This document shows positions 24,068 through 34,534 of a stretch of 64,000 nt of DNA, in pieces (position 1 is the stretch's first letter; the number at the start of each line of letters is the position of its first letter). The notes under the pieces were generated by a model, which was not told where the DNA came from, did no database searches, and worked only from the letters and a program-made list of their open reading frames with translations. This DNA is from Stictocephala bisonia (lineage: Eukaryota > Arthropoda > Insecta > Hemiptera > Membracidae), in the NCBI GenBank assembly GCA_035578905.1, contig JAQJVL010000574.1, positions 204,501 through 268,500 of the forward strand, in the 5' to 3' direction. Both the position numbers and the translations under genes were made by a program.

Positions 24068-25801
24068 AATGAGATTAATGGTTCTCTTTAATGGCCCCTT
24101 TGCGTAAGTTATGTCTTGTTCAACAATCAAACTTAAGTCTTATATTGTGAAAATGTCTGTCGGTTGTTAAATCAGTAATAAATAAATAAGACAAACATAC
24201 GTCAACAAAATAAATTTACTAAAATAAACTATAACGATAGCAATATCAACAACAATGAGATAAAACAAGAATGTCGATTATATAAAACAACAACCTTATC
24301 AGTGTCCTAAGATGAACAAGGAGGGTGAATTCAATTTATTTGAATCAGCTGTTCGAAGAGTAATAAAAGCAAATCAATCAGGCCATCCGTCCGCGGTCTC
24401 CCGGCATGTGTTGCTCTAAGGTCATTAATGGACTCCCGCAACGATCTAAGGTGGCCACATTTTGTAAGTTTATTACCTTACATCGTCTCTTAATTCGATG
24501 TGATAACTTGTTAGTACAGATGTATTTTATGTTAATAACTATGTTGGTGACCTAATTGATAATCTTAATTTATATCTCATTGTTTTTAATTTTCTTATCG
24601 TAATATTCTATTTTATTAAATTTAATTCGTGATGTTTGTCTCATTTATTTATTGCGTAACGTTTGTCTCAATATTGCTGCCTTAAAAAATATATTTAAGT
24701 TATTTTTCCGAAATATATTTTCACGTTAGAACCCATACCCTCTCATACTATATTCAATACCACTGTACGTGTATGGGTGGGTGGATGGGTCAATACCACT
24801 GTACATGTATGGATGGGTGGGTGGGTTAGTACCACTGTACGTGTATGGGTGAGTGGGTGTGTCAGTACCACTGTACGTGTATGGATAAGTGGGTGGGTCA
24901 GTACCACTGTTCGTGTATTGGTGGGTGGGTGAGTCAGTACCACTGTATGTGTATGGGTGAGTGGGTGACTCAGTACCACTGTACGTGTATGGGTGAGTGG
25001 GTGGGTCCGTACCACTGTACGTGTAAGGGTAGGTGGATCAGTACCACTCTAAGTGTATGGGTGGGTGGGTGGGTCAGTACTACTGTACGTGTATGGGTGA
25101 ACGAGTGGGTCAGTACCACTGTACATGTATGGGTGTGTGGGTGGTTCAGTACCACTGTACGTGTATAGGTGAGCGGGTGGGTCAGTACCACTATACGTGT
25201 ATGGGTGAGTGGGTGGGTCTGTACCACTGTACGTGTATGGGTAGGTGGATCAGTACCACTCTAAGTGTATGGGTGGAAAGGTGGGTCAGTACTACTGTAC
25301 GTGTATGGGTGAACGAGTGGGTCAGTACCACTGTACGTGTATGGGTGGGTGGGTGGTTCAGTACCACTGTACGTGTATAGGTGAGCGGGTGGGTCAGTAC
25401 CACTGTACGTGTATAGGTGAGTGGGTGGGTCCGTACCACTTTACGTGTATGGGTAGGTGGATCAGTACCACTCTACGTGTATGGGTGGGTGGGTGGGTCA
25501 GTACTACTGTACGTGTATGGGTGAGCGGGTGGGTCAGTACCACTGTACGTGTATGGGTGGGTGGGTGGTTCAGTACCACTGTACGTGTATAGGTGAGCGA
25601 GTGGGTCAGTACCACTGTACGTGTATGGGTGGGTCAGTACCACTGTACGTGTATAGGTGAGTGAGTACTTGTAGTTCAACAAATTGTTTAGGTATAATAA
25701 TTATAGAATGTGGGTTTATCCATTTATGAGGTCACGTTTGATTGTTGAACAAGAAATAACTTACGCGAAGAGGCTATTAAAGAGAACCATTATAACTCAT
25801 T
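24068..25801. mobile_element. inverted-repeat-bounded block carrying the G-rich minisatellite
   Basis: Arms of about 65 bp at 24068-24132 and 25736-25801 are inverted copies. They share AATGGTTCTCTTTAAT, GCGTAAGTTAT and CTTGTTCAACAATCAAAC with only a few mismatches. Between them are about 620 bp of unique AT-rich DNA, the 36-bp array (24755-25668) and a short right spacer. No transposase is present. The structure resembles non-autonomous DNA elements whose core is a tandem array, but I could not identify a target-site duplication or a superfamily signature. Confidence 0.6.
24755..25668 (+). repeat. 36-bp G-rich minisatellite with 212-bp higher-order repeat and G4 motifs
   Basis: Units of 36 bp contain GTACCACTGTACGTGTATGG followed by GGGTGGG repeats and GTCA. 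Blocks of six units (five of 36 bp and one of 32 bp with a GGTAGGTGGATCA variant) repeat with a period of 212 bp; the same variant series starts at 25033, 25245 and 25457. Perfect GGGTGGGTGGGTGGG runs occur at 25059-25073 and 25483-25497. Long stop-free frames on both strands are repeat artefacts. Confidence 0.92.
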
Positions 25802-25995
25802 CGGATGCGAGAATGATCTAGGAGGAGGGGTTCTGCAGTTTGTGACAACCGACACTAGAAGGCAGCACTAGGGAAATCACGTAGATGACTGATGTTCATT
25901 CCTGGATTGCTTTGCTCTCTCAGACACTATATATTACAAACGGGGTCATAAGAACAAGAGCAACACATCAGTCTAAGTGTTATTGTATATTTTTT

Positions 25996-26070
25996 TAGTT
26001 AGGTTATGTTAGGTTGGTTAGTTTATGTTAGGTTTGGTTAGGTTATGTTAGTTTTAGTTAGGTTATGTTA
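25996..26070 (+). repeat. AGGTTATGTT-type patch
   Basis: Imperfect repeats of TTAGGTTATG and TTAGGTTGG-type words. This resembles interspersed insect TTAGG-like sequence but is too degenerate to call telomeric. Confidence 0.75.
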
Positions 26071-27180
26071 GAGTTCTCAACTAATTATACATGCTAATTT
26101 GTTAACCTGATAAAACATGGTTCTTAATGTATTCATGCTACTGTTATATATGAAAATAGGAACTCATAGTAATAATTAGCAACATACGTTATAAATTTTT
26201 AAGTCATAGTACTAAGTATATCTGAATATTATAACTATGTTTTTTATATTTATTTATTGATTATAATTTAAACAAAACCACCAATTCAAACTGCTTAGGA
26301 CTATGTTAAAAGAATAAATTTAGCATTTTATAGGACTATGTTAAAAAGGCTGTACAAATTAGCCATTAAAAATACATTTAATAACAATGCCCAACGGAAA
26401 AATAAGTGATAGTTAAATAAAAGATTTTTTCTAAAATTAATTTTAATTCAAAGGACCAAAAATGTTAATAAAAACTTCAAAAATAATAAATAGTGAACAC
26501 ATCTCGAAGTTAAATGAGGTTATTTAAACAGTTAAGTATTAAATTCGACGGACTAATTCTTTATGAACTCTCCTATATTCTAATAACTCTGTATGGAATT
26601 TATTTTATATCCCATTAAATTTTATATTTTTATAGATTACTATGAAGTAAAATATATTTTAAATGTATTTAATATTATTAATGTTCCTAACTGTTTTTGC
26701 AATAATATTCCAAATTACTACGTTATATTTAGCATAATTTACAAAATTTTATTTCCAATAAATGATTATTAAAAAAATTATTGCTTTACTGCACGGTTAC
26801 GACGTAATCTAAGTTAACAATTTACCGTCATTATCGTTGGTTCTTGCGTAAATAACAAGTTTCTTGTATTATTAATAGTAATAAAGTATGTAAAATCCCT
26901 CAACCAAATGATAATCCGAAACTGGAACATCATTTTATATATAATTTACGTTCATTAACTTTTTCTTTAGAAATAATATCTATAATATATATTTAACAAA
27001 GTGGAATTAAGCTAATAGTTGTATGACAATTTGTTTAAATGTTATTGATATTTAAAAAACTACACCTGAAATTTAAATTACTATTTATATCCAGGGATTT
27101 ATCTCAAACCACTAGAGCTAACTACATTACAAATTGTGGATCTTTTCCGTTAATTTACTGCCATATTCATAACTTAGGTT

Positions 27181-27216
27181 AACCTAACATAACCAAACGT
27201 AACATAACCTAACCAA
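27181..27216 (-). repeat. AACCTAACATAACC-type patch
   Basis: The same AGGTTA word family on the opposite strand. Confidence 0.7.
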
Positions 27217-29189
27217 AGTAGTTGTAGTGAATTAAGGGAAAAGGTCCCATATTGTAAACAAATGAAACATACATTGTATATTTATATTGCAAGATATGTA
27301 CCACATGCAGATATATTAATATCTAACTTGTAAGACTCAACAAGTAAATTACACTATTAAAAATCCAAAATCCAAATACAATCAATGTTTTCCTTTTAAT
27401 GTTACATGGCCTAGCTCATATATCCAAAATTGCAGCTGCAGGAATGTATTAATCCTTACTTTGTATCATTGTACTCGAGTCAATCATTACAATTAATACT
27501 ACAATCATTACTAGAAATACTATGACAAAAATAAAAAGATAGTTGTAACTTATTGTCGTAAATGTATTGATGATTTTTTTGATTAATCAATAGTAATATA
27601 TATTTTTATAATATTATAAATTTTAGTCTTAAATTATTTAATATCGGAAAAAGAGTAACACTTATCAAATTTTCAATGACAGAATATATTTTGATCTCAG
27701 CTGCACAATAAATCAAGGGTATAAAAATAATTTTAAATGTATCATTTGGAAAACATATATTTTAATAACTGATTATGTAAAAAAAAACTTCAAACAACAG
27801 ATATTTGACATGTACATGGATAACTGAATTTTTAAATGTTTTTTTCTTTATCATATCATAGAGGCAAATGTAACGTATGAAACTTAATTAGATATTTGAA
27901 CAATAATGTTGGATTTTCTGTTGTATTGTTGAATAAATAATATGTTTCAATGGCATTTAATGTTTGCATTTAGTCCTAACGTTTATAGTTTCCATTTCTC
28001 TTATCAATGAAGGATTATGGTTTTCTTGAATAAATATTCAGCAAAAGCCGATGAATCGTAGAGTTTACTTTCTGGTAAATTCTTATTGTATCATTTACTA
28101 AAACTTCTTCCTGTTTGGAAAGTAAAACATATTGTTCTTTGTTATATTGCATACACTGGTATTTATTGCAAGTTATTCATTATATTCACACTTAATCCTA
28201 TCTTATTGTGTATATTATTCTGATAGTAGACATTTATGTAGTCAATTTTGAAACGTCATTCATAAAAAAAAATATTTACAATTAATGATTTAACATAAGC
28301 GGTACCGTTTAGTATATAAAAGATATATAATATAACTGCTACAGTGCTATAGTGATTCTTTCTTCAAAATTAATTTGTTGGTATTTAAAAATTAAAGATT
28401 TAATATAAACAAAAATCAGTAAATTAAACATATAACACTTAAAATAATTGCTAAATGATATTATTTATGAGTGCTATTTGAAAATTCTAACTCTCAATAT
28501 TTAAGTACAAAAGTTATGTTAATCTCTTGAGTTTCCGAAACTGCTTACAACAAAACGTACAATTGTTTCTACTTGTTTCAATGTATATTCACATGTTTTC
28601 CCTCAGTAATACAACTTAAGAGGAACTCGTGTTTATTAAGTCATAGAATGCTTCTCCACAAAAAGTTGCTTTGTATTTTTCCTTTCAGTAAATTTATCTT
28701 AGCTCTTGTTACTATTAGATCCCGGCAGTGACGTTTTTACGAAGCATGTACTCAATAAACTTTATTTTTAATGATAGAGGAGCAATATATAAACAGTATA
28801 TTATTGTTTTTATACTCACTAAAAATGTGTATAACCAAAATGATGTAAATAACCATCAAATATTACAAACAAACAAAAATAAGCACAAAATAAAACAAAT
28901 CTGGAAGTAATAACAATCTATAATTAAAATTACCTTTTGAGAACAAAATAGACATCATTAAATAATCGAAGGAGTTAATTTTAATCGACCTTCTAAGTTG
29001 TATGTATATTATTTTTAAAAGAGTTTTAATCTAGAGGAAGTTTATATCCTTGTTTTATATTAAAATGTAAAGCGACGTAAAGAAAGTTAACTCACATTAT
29101 GGATTATTAGGTGTGTTTATACAAAATAATAAAAATGTTCATACTTTATATGTAAAGTCTCAATGCTAGTTACTGATTTTAATCTCAAA

Positions 29190-30590
29190 CACCTTACGGT
29201 AACTACAGGCGAGCCATAGCATGCACAAGATTATAGCTTAAGTGGGCAGATTATATTGTATACCTCCATGCCATACTGTAACTACAAGCAATCTGCAGCA
29301 TGCACTTCATTACCAACTGTATATGTAGTGGTTTGGACCGGGTTAAGTAAGCTGATTACATTCTATACATTTATGACATACAGTAACTACAAGTAATCCG
29401 CAGCATGCACTTCATTACCAGCTGTATATGTAGTGGTTTGGACCAGGTTGAGTGAGCTGATTACATTCTATACATCTACGACATACAGTAACTACAAGCA
29501 ATCCGCTGCATGCACTTCATTACCAACTGTATATGTAGTGGTTTGGACCAGGTTGAGTAAACTGATTACATTCTATACATTTATGACATACAGTAACTAC
29601 AAGCAAACCACTGCATGCACTTCATTACCACCTGTATATGTAGTGGTTTGGACCAGGTTAAGTGAGCTGATTACATTCTATACATTTATGACATACAGTA
29701 ACTACAAGTAATCCGCTGCATGCACTTCATTACCAGCTGTATATGTAGTGGTTTAGACCAGGTTGAGTGAGCTGATTAGATTCTATACATTTATGACATA
29801 TAGTAACTACAAGGAATCTGCAACATGCACTTCATTACCAACTGTATATGTAGTGGTTTGGACCAGGTTGAGTGAGCTGATTACATTCTATACATTTATG
29901 ACATACAGTAACTACAAGCAATCCGCTGCATGCACTTCATTACCAACTGTATATGTAGTGGTTTGGACCAGGTTGAGTGAGCTGATTACATTCTATACAT
30001 TTATGACATACAGTAACTACAAGCAATCCGCTGCATGCACTTCATTACCAACTGTATATGTAGTGGTTTGGACCAGGTTAAGTGAGCTGATTACATTCTA
30101 TACATTTATGACATATAGTAACTACAAGCAATCCGCTGCATGCACTTCATTACCAACTGTATATGTAGTGGTTTGGACCAGGTTAAGTGAGCTGATTACA
30201 TTCTATACATTTATGACATACAGTAACTACAAGCAATCTGCAGCATGCACTTCATTACCAACTGTATATGTAGTGGTTTGGACCAGGTTTAGTGAGCTGA
30301 TTACATTCTATACATTTATGACATACAGTAACTACAAGCAATCCGCTGCATGCACTTCATTACCAACTGTATATGTAGTGGTTTGGACCAGGTTAAGTGA
30401 GCTGATTACATTCTATACATTTATGACATACAGTAACTACAAGCAATCCGCTGCATGCACTTCATTACCAACTGTATATGTAGTGGTTTGGACCAGGTTG
30501 AGTGAGCTGATTACATTCTATACTTCTATGACATACAGTAACTACAAGCAATCGCTATACTTCCATGACATACAGTAGCTAAGAATCCGA
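29190..30590 (+). repeat. 105-bp tandem array, about 13 units
   Basis: Units of 105 bp are marked by GTAACTACAAG, TGCATGCACTTCATTACC, GTATATGTAGTGGTTTGGAC and GAGCTGATTACATTCTATAC. GTAACTAC falls at 29278 and 29383, then every 105 bp; the first unit (from 29199) is a divergent 79-bp piece. Since 105 is divisible by 3, a 271-codon frame stays open at 29763-30578 with a 35-residue period. The same frame is stopped in other units by a CAA-to-TAA change, so it is not supported as a gene. A divergent single monomer lies at about 50985-51080. Confidence 0.93.
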
Positions 30591-31489
30591 TATCGCTGGC
30601 CTTATCTTACCACTTTCCAAGAACTTACACACGGAGATCGCATTCAGTGGTAAGTCAATGATTGGATTTACCACTTTGTGATCAACTTTTTTAGCCATCT
30701 AACCTAACCTTACCTGACTTAACCTAACTGAAATTGCGATAAAAATGTAGGGGTAGTGAAGGAACGTAAAAAGTACCAGTTGTGAAATAACGGAACAGAT
30801 CCTATTTTTAATCTATTTAGTTACCTTTGGCTCATTTTGTTCGGCATATTTAGCTTTGAACTGCAAATTCAGTAGCAACTTTAGTAGCGTCACGAGAAGA
30901 ATTTTCAACCACATTAAAAAAGACTAGTTTTTATTATGCTCAGAACAGTTAAGGATACTACACTTTTTTTAAAAGCAAATGAGCTCGCCTAAAAGCGTAA
31001 CGTATATTTTTAAGAAGCTCTTTTTAGAAAATAGCTCAACGTGAAGCTGATACGGAAGATTTATAATTTCAACATACACATCATTATGATACTGTACAAC
31101 TGACACTATTTTTGATGAAAATTTGCGTAGAACAGAGACGTTACTGTGTTGTCAGATATAATTTAATGAAAAGGTTATTATCTTGGGAAACAATAAACAT
31201 ACGGTTTTAGTCTAAAGTTTAAACCATATGGTCCTATACTAATGAATTTTTTTTATATTTATTGTTTTACTATACTATAAATATTATTATTTTATATTCA
31301 TAAAAATTTTATCACACACTTAATGTTCATATCTAGGTAATTCATTCCATAAATGTATTACAAACTTCTGTCCATGTTTCCTTTCCAATCACCAATATTA
31401 AAAATTAATGCACATGTATATTTTTAAATTACACAATATTTTTTGTTTAATGAAAACACTAAACATACCAGAAATTGTTCTATGTTTGG
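30591..31489. other. AT-rich sequence with an AGGTTA patch, no gene seen
   Basis: No supported gene. A TAACCTAACC-type patch lies at about 30699-30729. Confidence 0.55.
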
Positions 31490-31690
31490 TTGTACCACTA
31501 AAACATATTCTATGACACCCCTAATTAACACAGTAGTCAGGTACAAATTCACGTCGTATTACCAAAGCTAATTAATTCCAAGCTTGACAATGATCAGCCC
31601 ACTGTTTGTTTGGTCGAAAGTTCCCACTGATTATGTTGACGGATTATGCAAATAGGTTTGACCAAAGTTCCGCCTGCAGTTAAGGTGAGT
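31490..31690 (+). repeat. dispersed repeat A, copy 1
   Basis: It aligns with 61870-62080 in the same orientation. Shared words include AGGTACA, AAGCTAATTAATTCCAAGCT, GATTATGTTGA and ATTATGCAAATAGG. There is no coding frame, and an octamer-like ATGCAAAT is conserved. The family is unknown. Confidence 0.7.
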
Positions 31691-31959
31691 GTTTAAATAT
31701 AAAGTAGATTAACAATTTTAAAAGGAAAATGTTTTTTTTTCTATTTATTAATAACTATAAACAATGATTTATTTGCTATACAATACAAGTAAAATTAACT
31801 AAACAAAAAGATAAACTTATAAATAAACCAACCACACTTATCAGTATTGGTAGTCAATAGTAAAATATTATTTCACGTAAAAAAACAAATTAATTAAAAC
31901 TTATATATAACTTTTTATTTAGTTCTATTCGAAATTGTAATGGTTTGGTGCGTCTTGTT

Positions 31960-32185
31960 TTACTAGGCAAAATGAAAGCTAAGGAATCCCTTCTAACACT
32001 TAACTTGGGGACAACGGCTTAAGGTTGACTTCCGAATAATCACCAGTAACCGGGTTACGTACAACGACGAGATCCGTTACTGATTACCCATCCAAGGAAC
32101 AGCCAAGCTTGTTGTTTCTTGACGCCGCTATCTGAAATAATGTCGCAACCCTTCGGTCAAGGCCATTGGTGAACTTTACGCTTAC
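31960..32185 (-). mobile_element. possible 5S-rRNA-like SINE fragment
   Basis: This is less AT-rich than its surroundings. On the minus strand it contains CCTTGGATGGGTAATC (plus 32082-32097), resembling the C-box region of 5S rRNA (TTGGATGGGTGACC), within a stretch that lacks coding frames. A SINE with a 5S-like promoter would explain a compact, less AT-rich, non-coding block. The rest does not match 5S rRNA, so this is tentative. Confidence 0.35.
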
Positions 32186-32494
32186 TTTAATTATGCAATT
32201 TTTTCAAATATGACTTCAGTTTGTGAAATGCTACCAACGTGTGAACGTAGGACCACGTAGGAATGTATAGGAGGTTGAACGCTTTAAATTATACTTAAAA
32301 ATTTATTCTTAGAATAACTGATTCTTGATATATTACTTGACAATTACATATGTATAGTCAATTTACCTACTGGATTAATAAACTATAGTTTTATTACTAA
32401 ACTAAGTCGAGGGGAAACATTTAACACATAAATATGATACGTGTTGAATACTTCATCTTCAATCCTATTTCGTAAGCTTAAGCGGCTGGAGTCA

Positions 32495-32730
32495 TTATTA
32501 ACAAATAGTTCTTCCGGTGTCAACCGCGTCAAAGGACTATTTACAATATATACAGTTCCAGACGTTTCGCCCATGCTACGATGTCGCATCCTCAGTGGTT
32601 AGGCTGAGACTGACCACCTAACCTAACCACTGAGGATGCCACATCGTAGCATGGGCGAAACGTCTGGAACTGTATATATTGTAAATAGTCCTTTGACGCG
32701 GTTGACACCGGAAGAACTAGTTGTTAATAA
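32495..32730. mobile_element. near-perfect palindrome of Penelope-like termini with two hammerhead-like motifs
   Basis: Arms of about 109 bp (32495-32603 and 32622-32730) are inverted copies with about two mismatches and an 18-nt loop. Each arm carries CTGAGGA followed about 20 bases later by GAAACGTC: plus strand at 32630-32636 and 32657-32664; minus strand at plus positions 32589-32595 and 32571-32578. CCA before and TGG after the motif can form the start of stem I. CTGANGA plus GAAAC plus GUC is the hammerhead core, and such minimal hammerheads occur in Penelope-like terminal repeats. No coding sequence remains. Confidence 0.65.
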
Positions 32731-33481
32731 CTTCATCTTCAAAATTAATCGGTTTACAATGTCTTCATTTTAATTTTATATTGTTCCAAGCTTAAAAAGT
32801 GTATATCCACTAATTATATATTCTATAGGATAGCAGCCTTTGTTTAACTATCACATTCCCCTATTTTGTATTTAAAAAATGCAATTTTTTAATAGAAATA
32901 AAAAAATATATTGTTTTTATAAATATTGTAGAAATCCGTGGGGTTTCAATCTTCAAGAGCTGCACGAAGAATATTTCATATGTTCACATTATATTTATGT
33001 TATAAATATATTTATTTACATGTGGTAATGTGCTCATACGTAAGTTTGTCACAAAATTTCATTTTATTCCACTCTTGTAAACACATTCAAAATGTTTTAA
33101 TTTTAGTTCATCTACTTTTAGTTAATATAAAAAGCAAAGCCAAGGCTCACTCACTCATCACCAAATATCCACCTCCCCATGTATATAGACAGTTGAAGTG
33201 TTTTACACTGTTTATTTAGCTCTTAAATATGACGAGTAAAGTATTTTTATCTTGATAAAATACTTCCAATGGATAGAAACCACTCCTAAAAGATTTTTCC
33301 ATAAAGATAACATTGGTTTGATTTTAGTAAATAAATAACAGATGTTTTGTAAATAAATAAACCTGTTTATTTTGAATGTTTAGTATTATACAGTACTATG
33401 AGTTTAATCACCAGCTGTTAAACAAAAACAAATGAAAGCATTTTAAATAGACTAGATAACACAATTAGGTATTTATACTAA
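32731..33481. other. AT-rich sequence, no gene seen
   Basis: No supported gene between the palindrome and the Helitron. Confidence 0.55.
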
Positions 33482-33674
33482 TCTTATACTATAAAACGAG
33501 CAAGGAATTGTATGTATATATGTACCTATTTCCAGTCATTTTATTTCAAAAACGGCTTTACCGATTTTCTTCCTACTATGTCTATAAAAAGGTTTTCTAC
33601 CTCAGGAATCCAATGGATTTGGTGACAATTTTGAGAAAACTCATTTTCTATGAGTTTTCACGATTCCAAAAGTA

Positions 33675-33712
33675 CACAGTAAATGGGTGGGCGGGTGGGT
33701 CAATACCACTGT
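33675..33712 (+). repeat. single G-rich minisatellite monomer inside the Helitron
   Basis: One copy of the family unit. It has a perfect four-run G4 (GGGTGGGCGGGTGGG, 33685-33699), then GTCAATACCACTGT, matching the array units at 23 and 25 kb. It is not tandem here. Confidence 0.8.
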
Positions 33713-33945
33713 TTAATGTTTACTGTTTACTATTTCAACATGTGAGTTATGATTTTAATTAATTTTTTTAAATAACACATGTTTTTCTGAATCTGTTAAA
33801 ATGTAAACAAACCAAATTATATTGTATTTTTCTTACCTATGTCTAATATACACAATTCATCCGGTCCTTCGAGCCGGATTACAGCAATTAAGATAAATTT
33901 ACAGTTCATTGATAACCAGTTCAGTGTATTTTAACTTTTTCTTAG

Positions 33946-34317
33946 ATGCCAGGCGGACGTCCTCCAAAACGACGCAAGTTTAATTTTAATAAAAATGAGC
34001 CACCAATACCGAATTTAAATGAATCCCAAGATACGGAAACATGCTATGAAGCTGAAATTGAAAATTCAGATCTTGATTCAAACAATGAAACAAATCTTAT
34101 GACTTGTAATAATAATACTTTGCAAACAACTTCTACAAATAGTTCTGGAAATACCTTAGAAACTTCTAGCAACTTTCTTAATTACGATTTGCCATCAACC
34201 TCGGGGGTCATAAGATTTGTTTCATTGTTTGAATCAAGATCTGTATTTTCAATTTCAGCTTCACAGCATGTTTCAGTATCTTGGGATTCATTTAAATTCG
34301 GTATTGGAAGTCAGTGA
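33946..34317 (+). pseudogene. Helitron-borne open frame of 123 codons, probably a captured fragment folded on itself
   Basis: The frame starts with a basic MPGGRPPKRRKFNF segment, continues with an acidic, Asn/Ser/Thr-rich stretch, and ends at a stop at 34315-34317. A pyrimidine-rich TTTTTCTTAG directly before the ATG looks like a splice acceptor, as expected of a captured exon. The second half (34207-34307) is the reverse complement of 34003-34103 with three differences in 101 bases. Only the first 50 or so residues can therefore represent an ancestral protein; the C-terminal part is antisense read-through. I do not recognise the protein. The basic N-terminus could be a nuclear signal, but that is a guess. 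Confidence 0.5.
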
Positions 34318-34534
34318 TTAGATGATATGAAACCGATCGGAGATCGGCTTTCCTGGTACTAAATAGATAAAACAAGTACTGTAAGTGGGATATTGAAAAT
34401 AAATTAAATATTTAAATTTTACGTTATACCGTTATTCTACTATTTGTTGTCAAAAGTCACATGCCGAGGCCGAAGTGAATCGAGCGCAGCAAGCGTCAGG
34501 GTTGGCACGCTAAGCGTGCAGGGGTGTCCCCTAG

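Larger units (their letters stand above)
25802..29189. other. AT-rich sequence, no gene seen
   Basis: No supported gene. Two AGGTTA patches lie within it and are listed separately. About 25800-25960 is less AT-rich but shows no readable motif. Confidence 0.6.
33482..34534 (+). mobile_element. non-autonomous Helitron, complete-looking
   Basis: The 5' end starts TCTTATACTATAAAACGAGC after a host A (33481). The 3' end is CTAG (34531-34534) followed by a host T. About ten bases before CTAG is a hairpin, GCACGCT with AGCGTGC (34505-34519). A 5' TC, a 3' CTAG with a subterminal hairpin and insertion between A and T with no duplication define Helitrons, which move by rolling-circle replication. At 1053 bp it is too short to encode RepHel. 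It carries one G-rich minisatellite monomer and an inverted duplication of a coding-like segment. Confidence 0.8.

Noticed and set aside
25996..26070. Telomeric TTAGG array
   Set aside because: The words are degenerate and mostly six to ten bases long, in a short patch on one strand. There is no run of TTAGG pentamers.
29763..30578. 271-codon frame with a 35-residue repeat, as a repeat protein
   Set aside because: It is the 105-bp tandem array. Other units carry stops in the same frame and differences fall anywhere in the codon, so there is no sign of selection on protein.
34207..34317. C-terminal half of the Helitron frame as a real protein domain
   Set aside because: It is the reverse complement of the first half, so it is an antisense reading.
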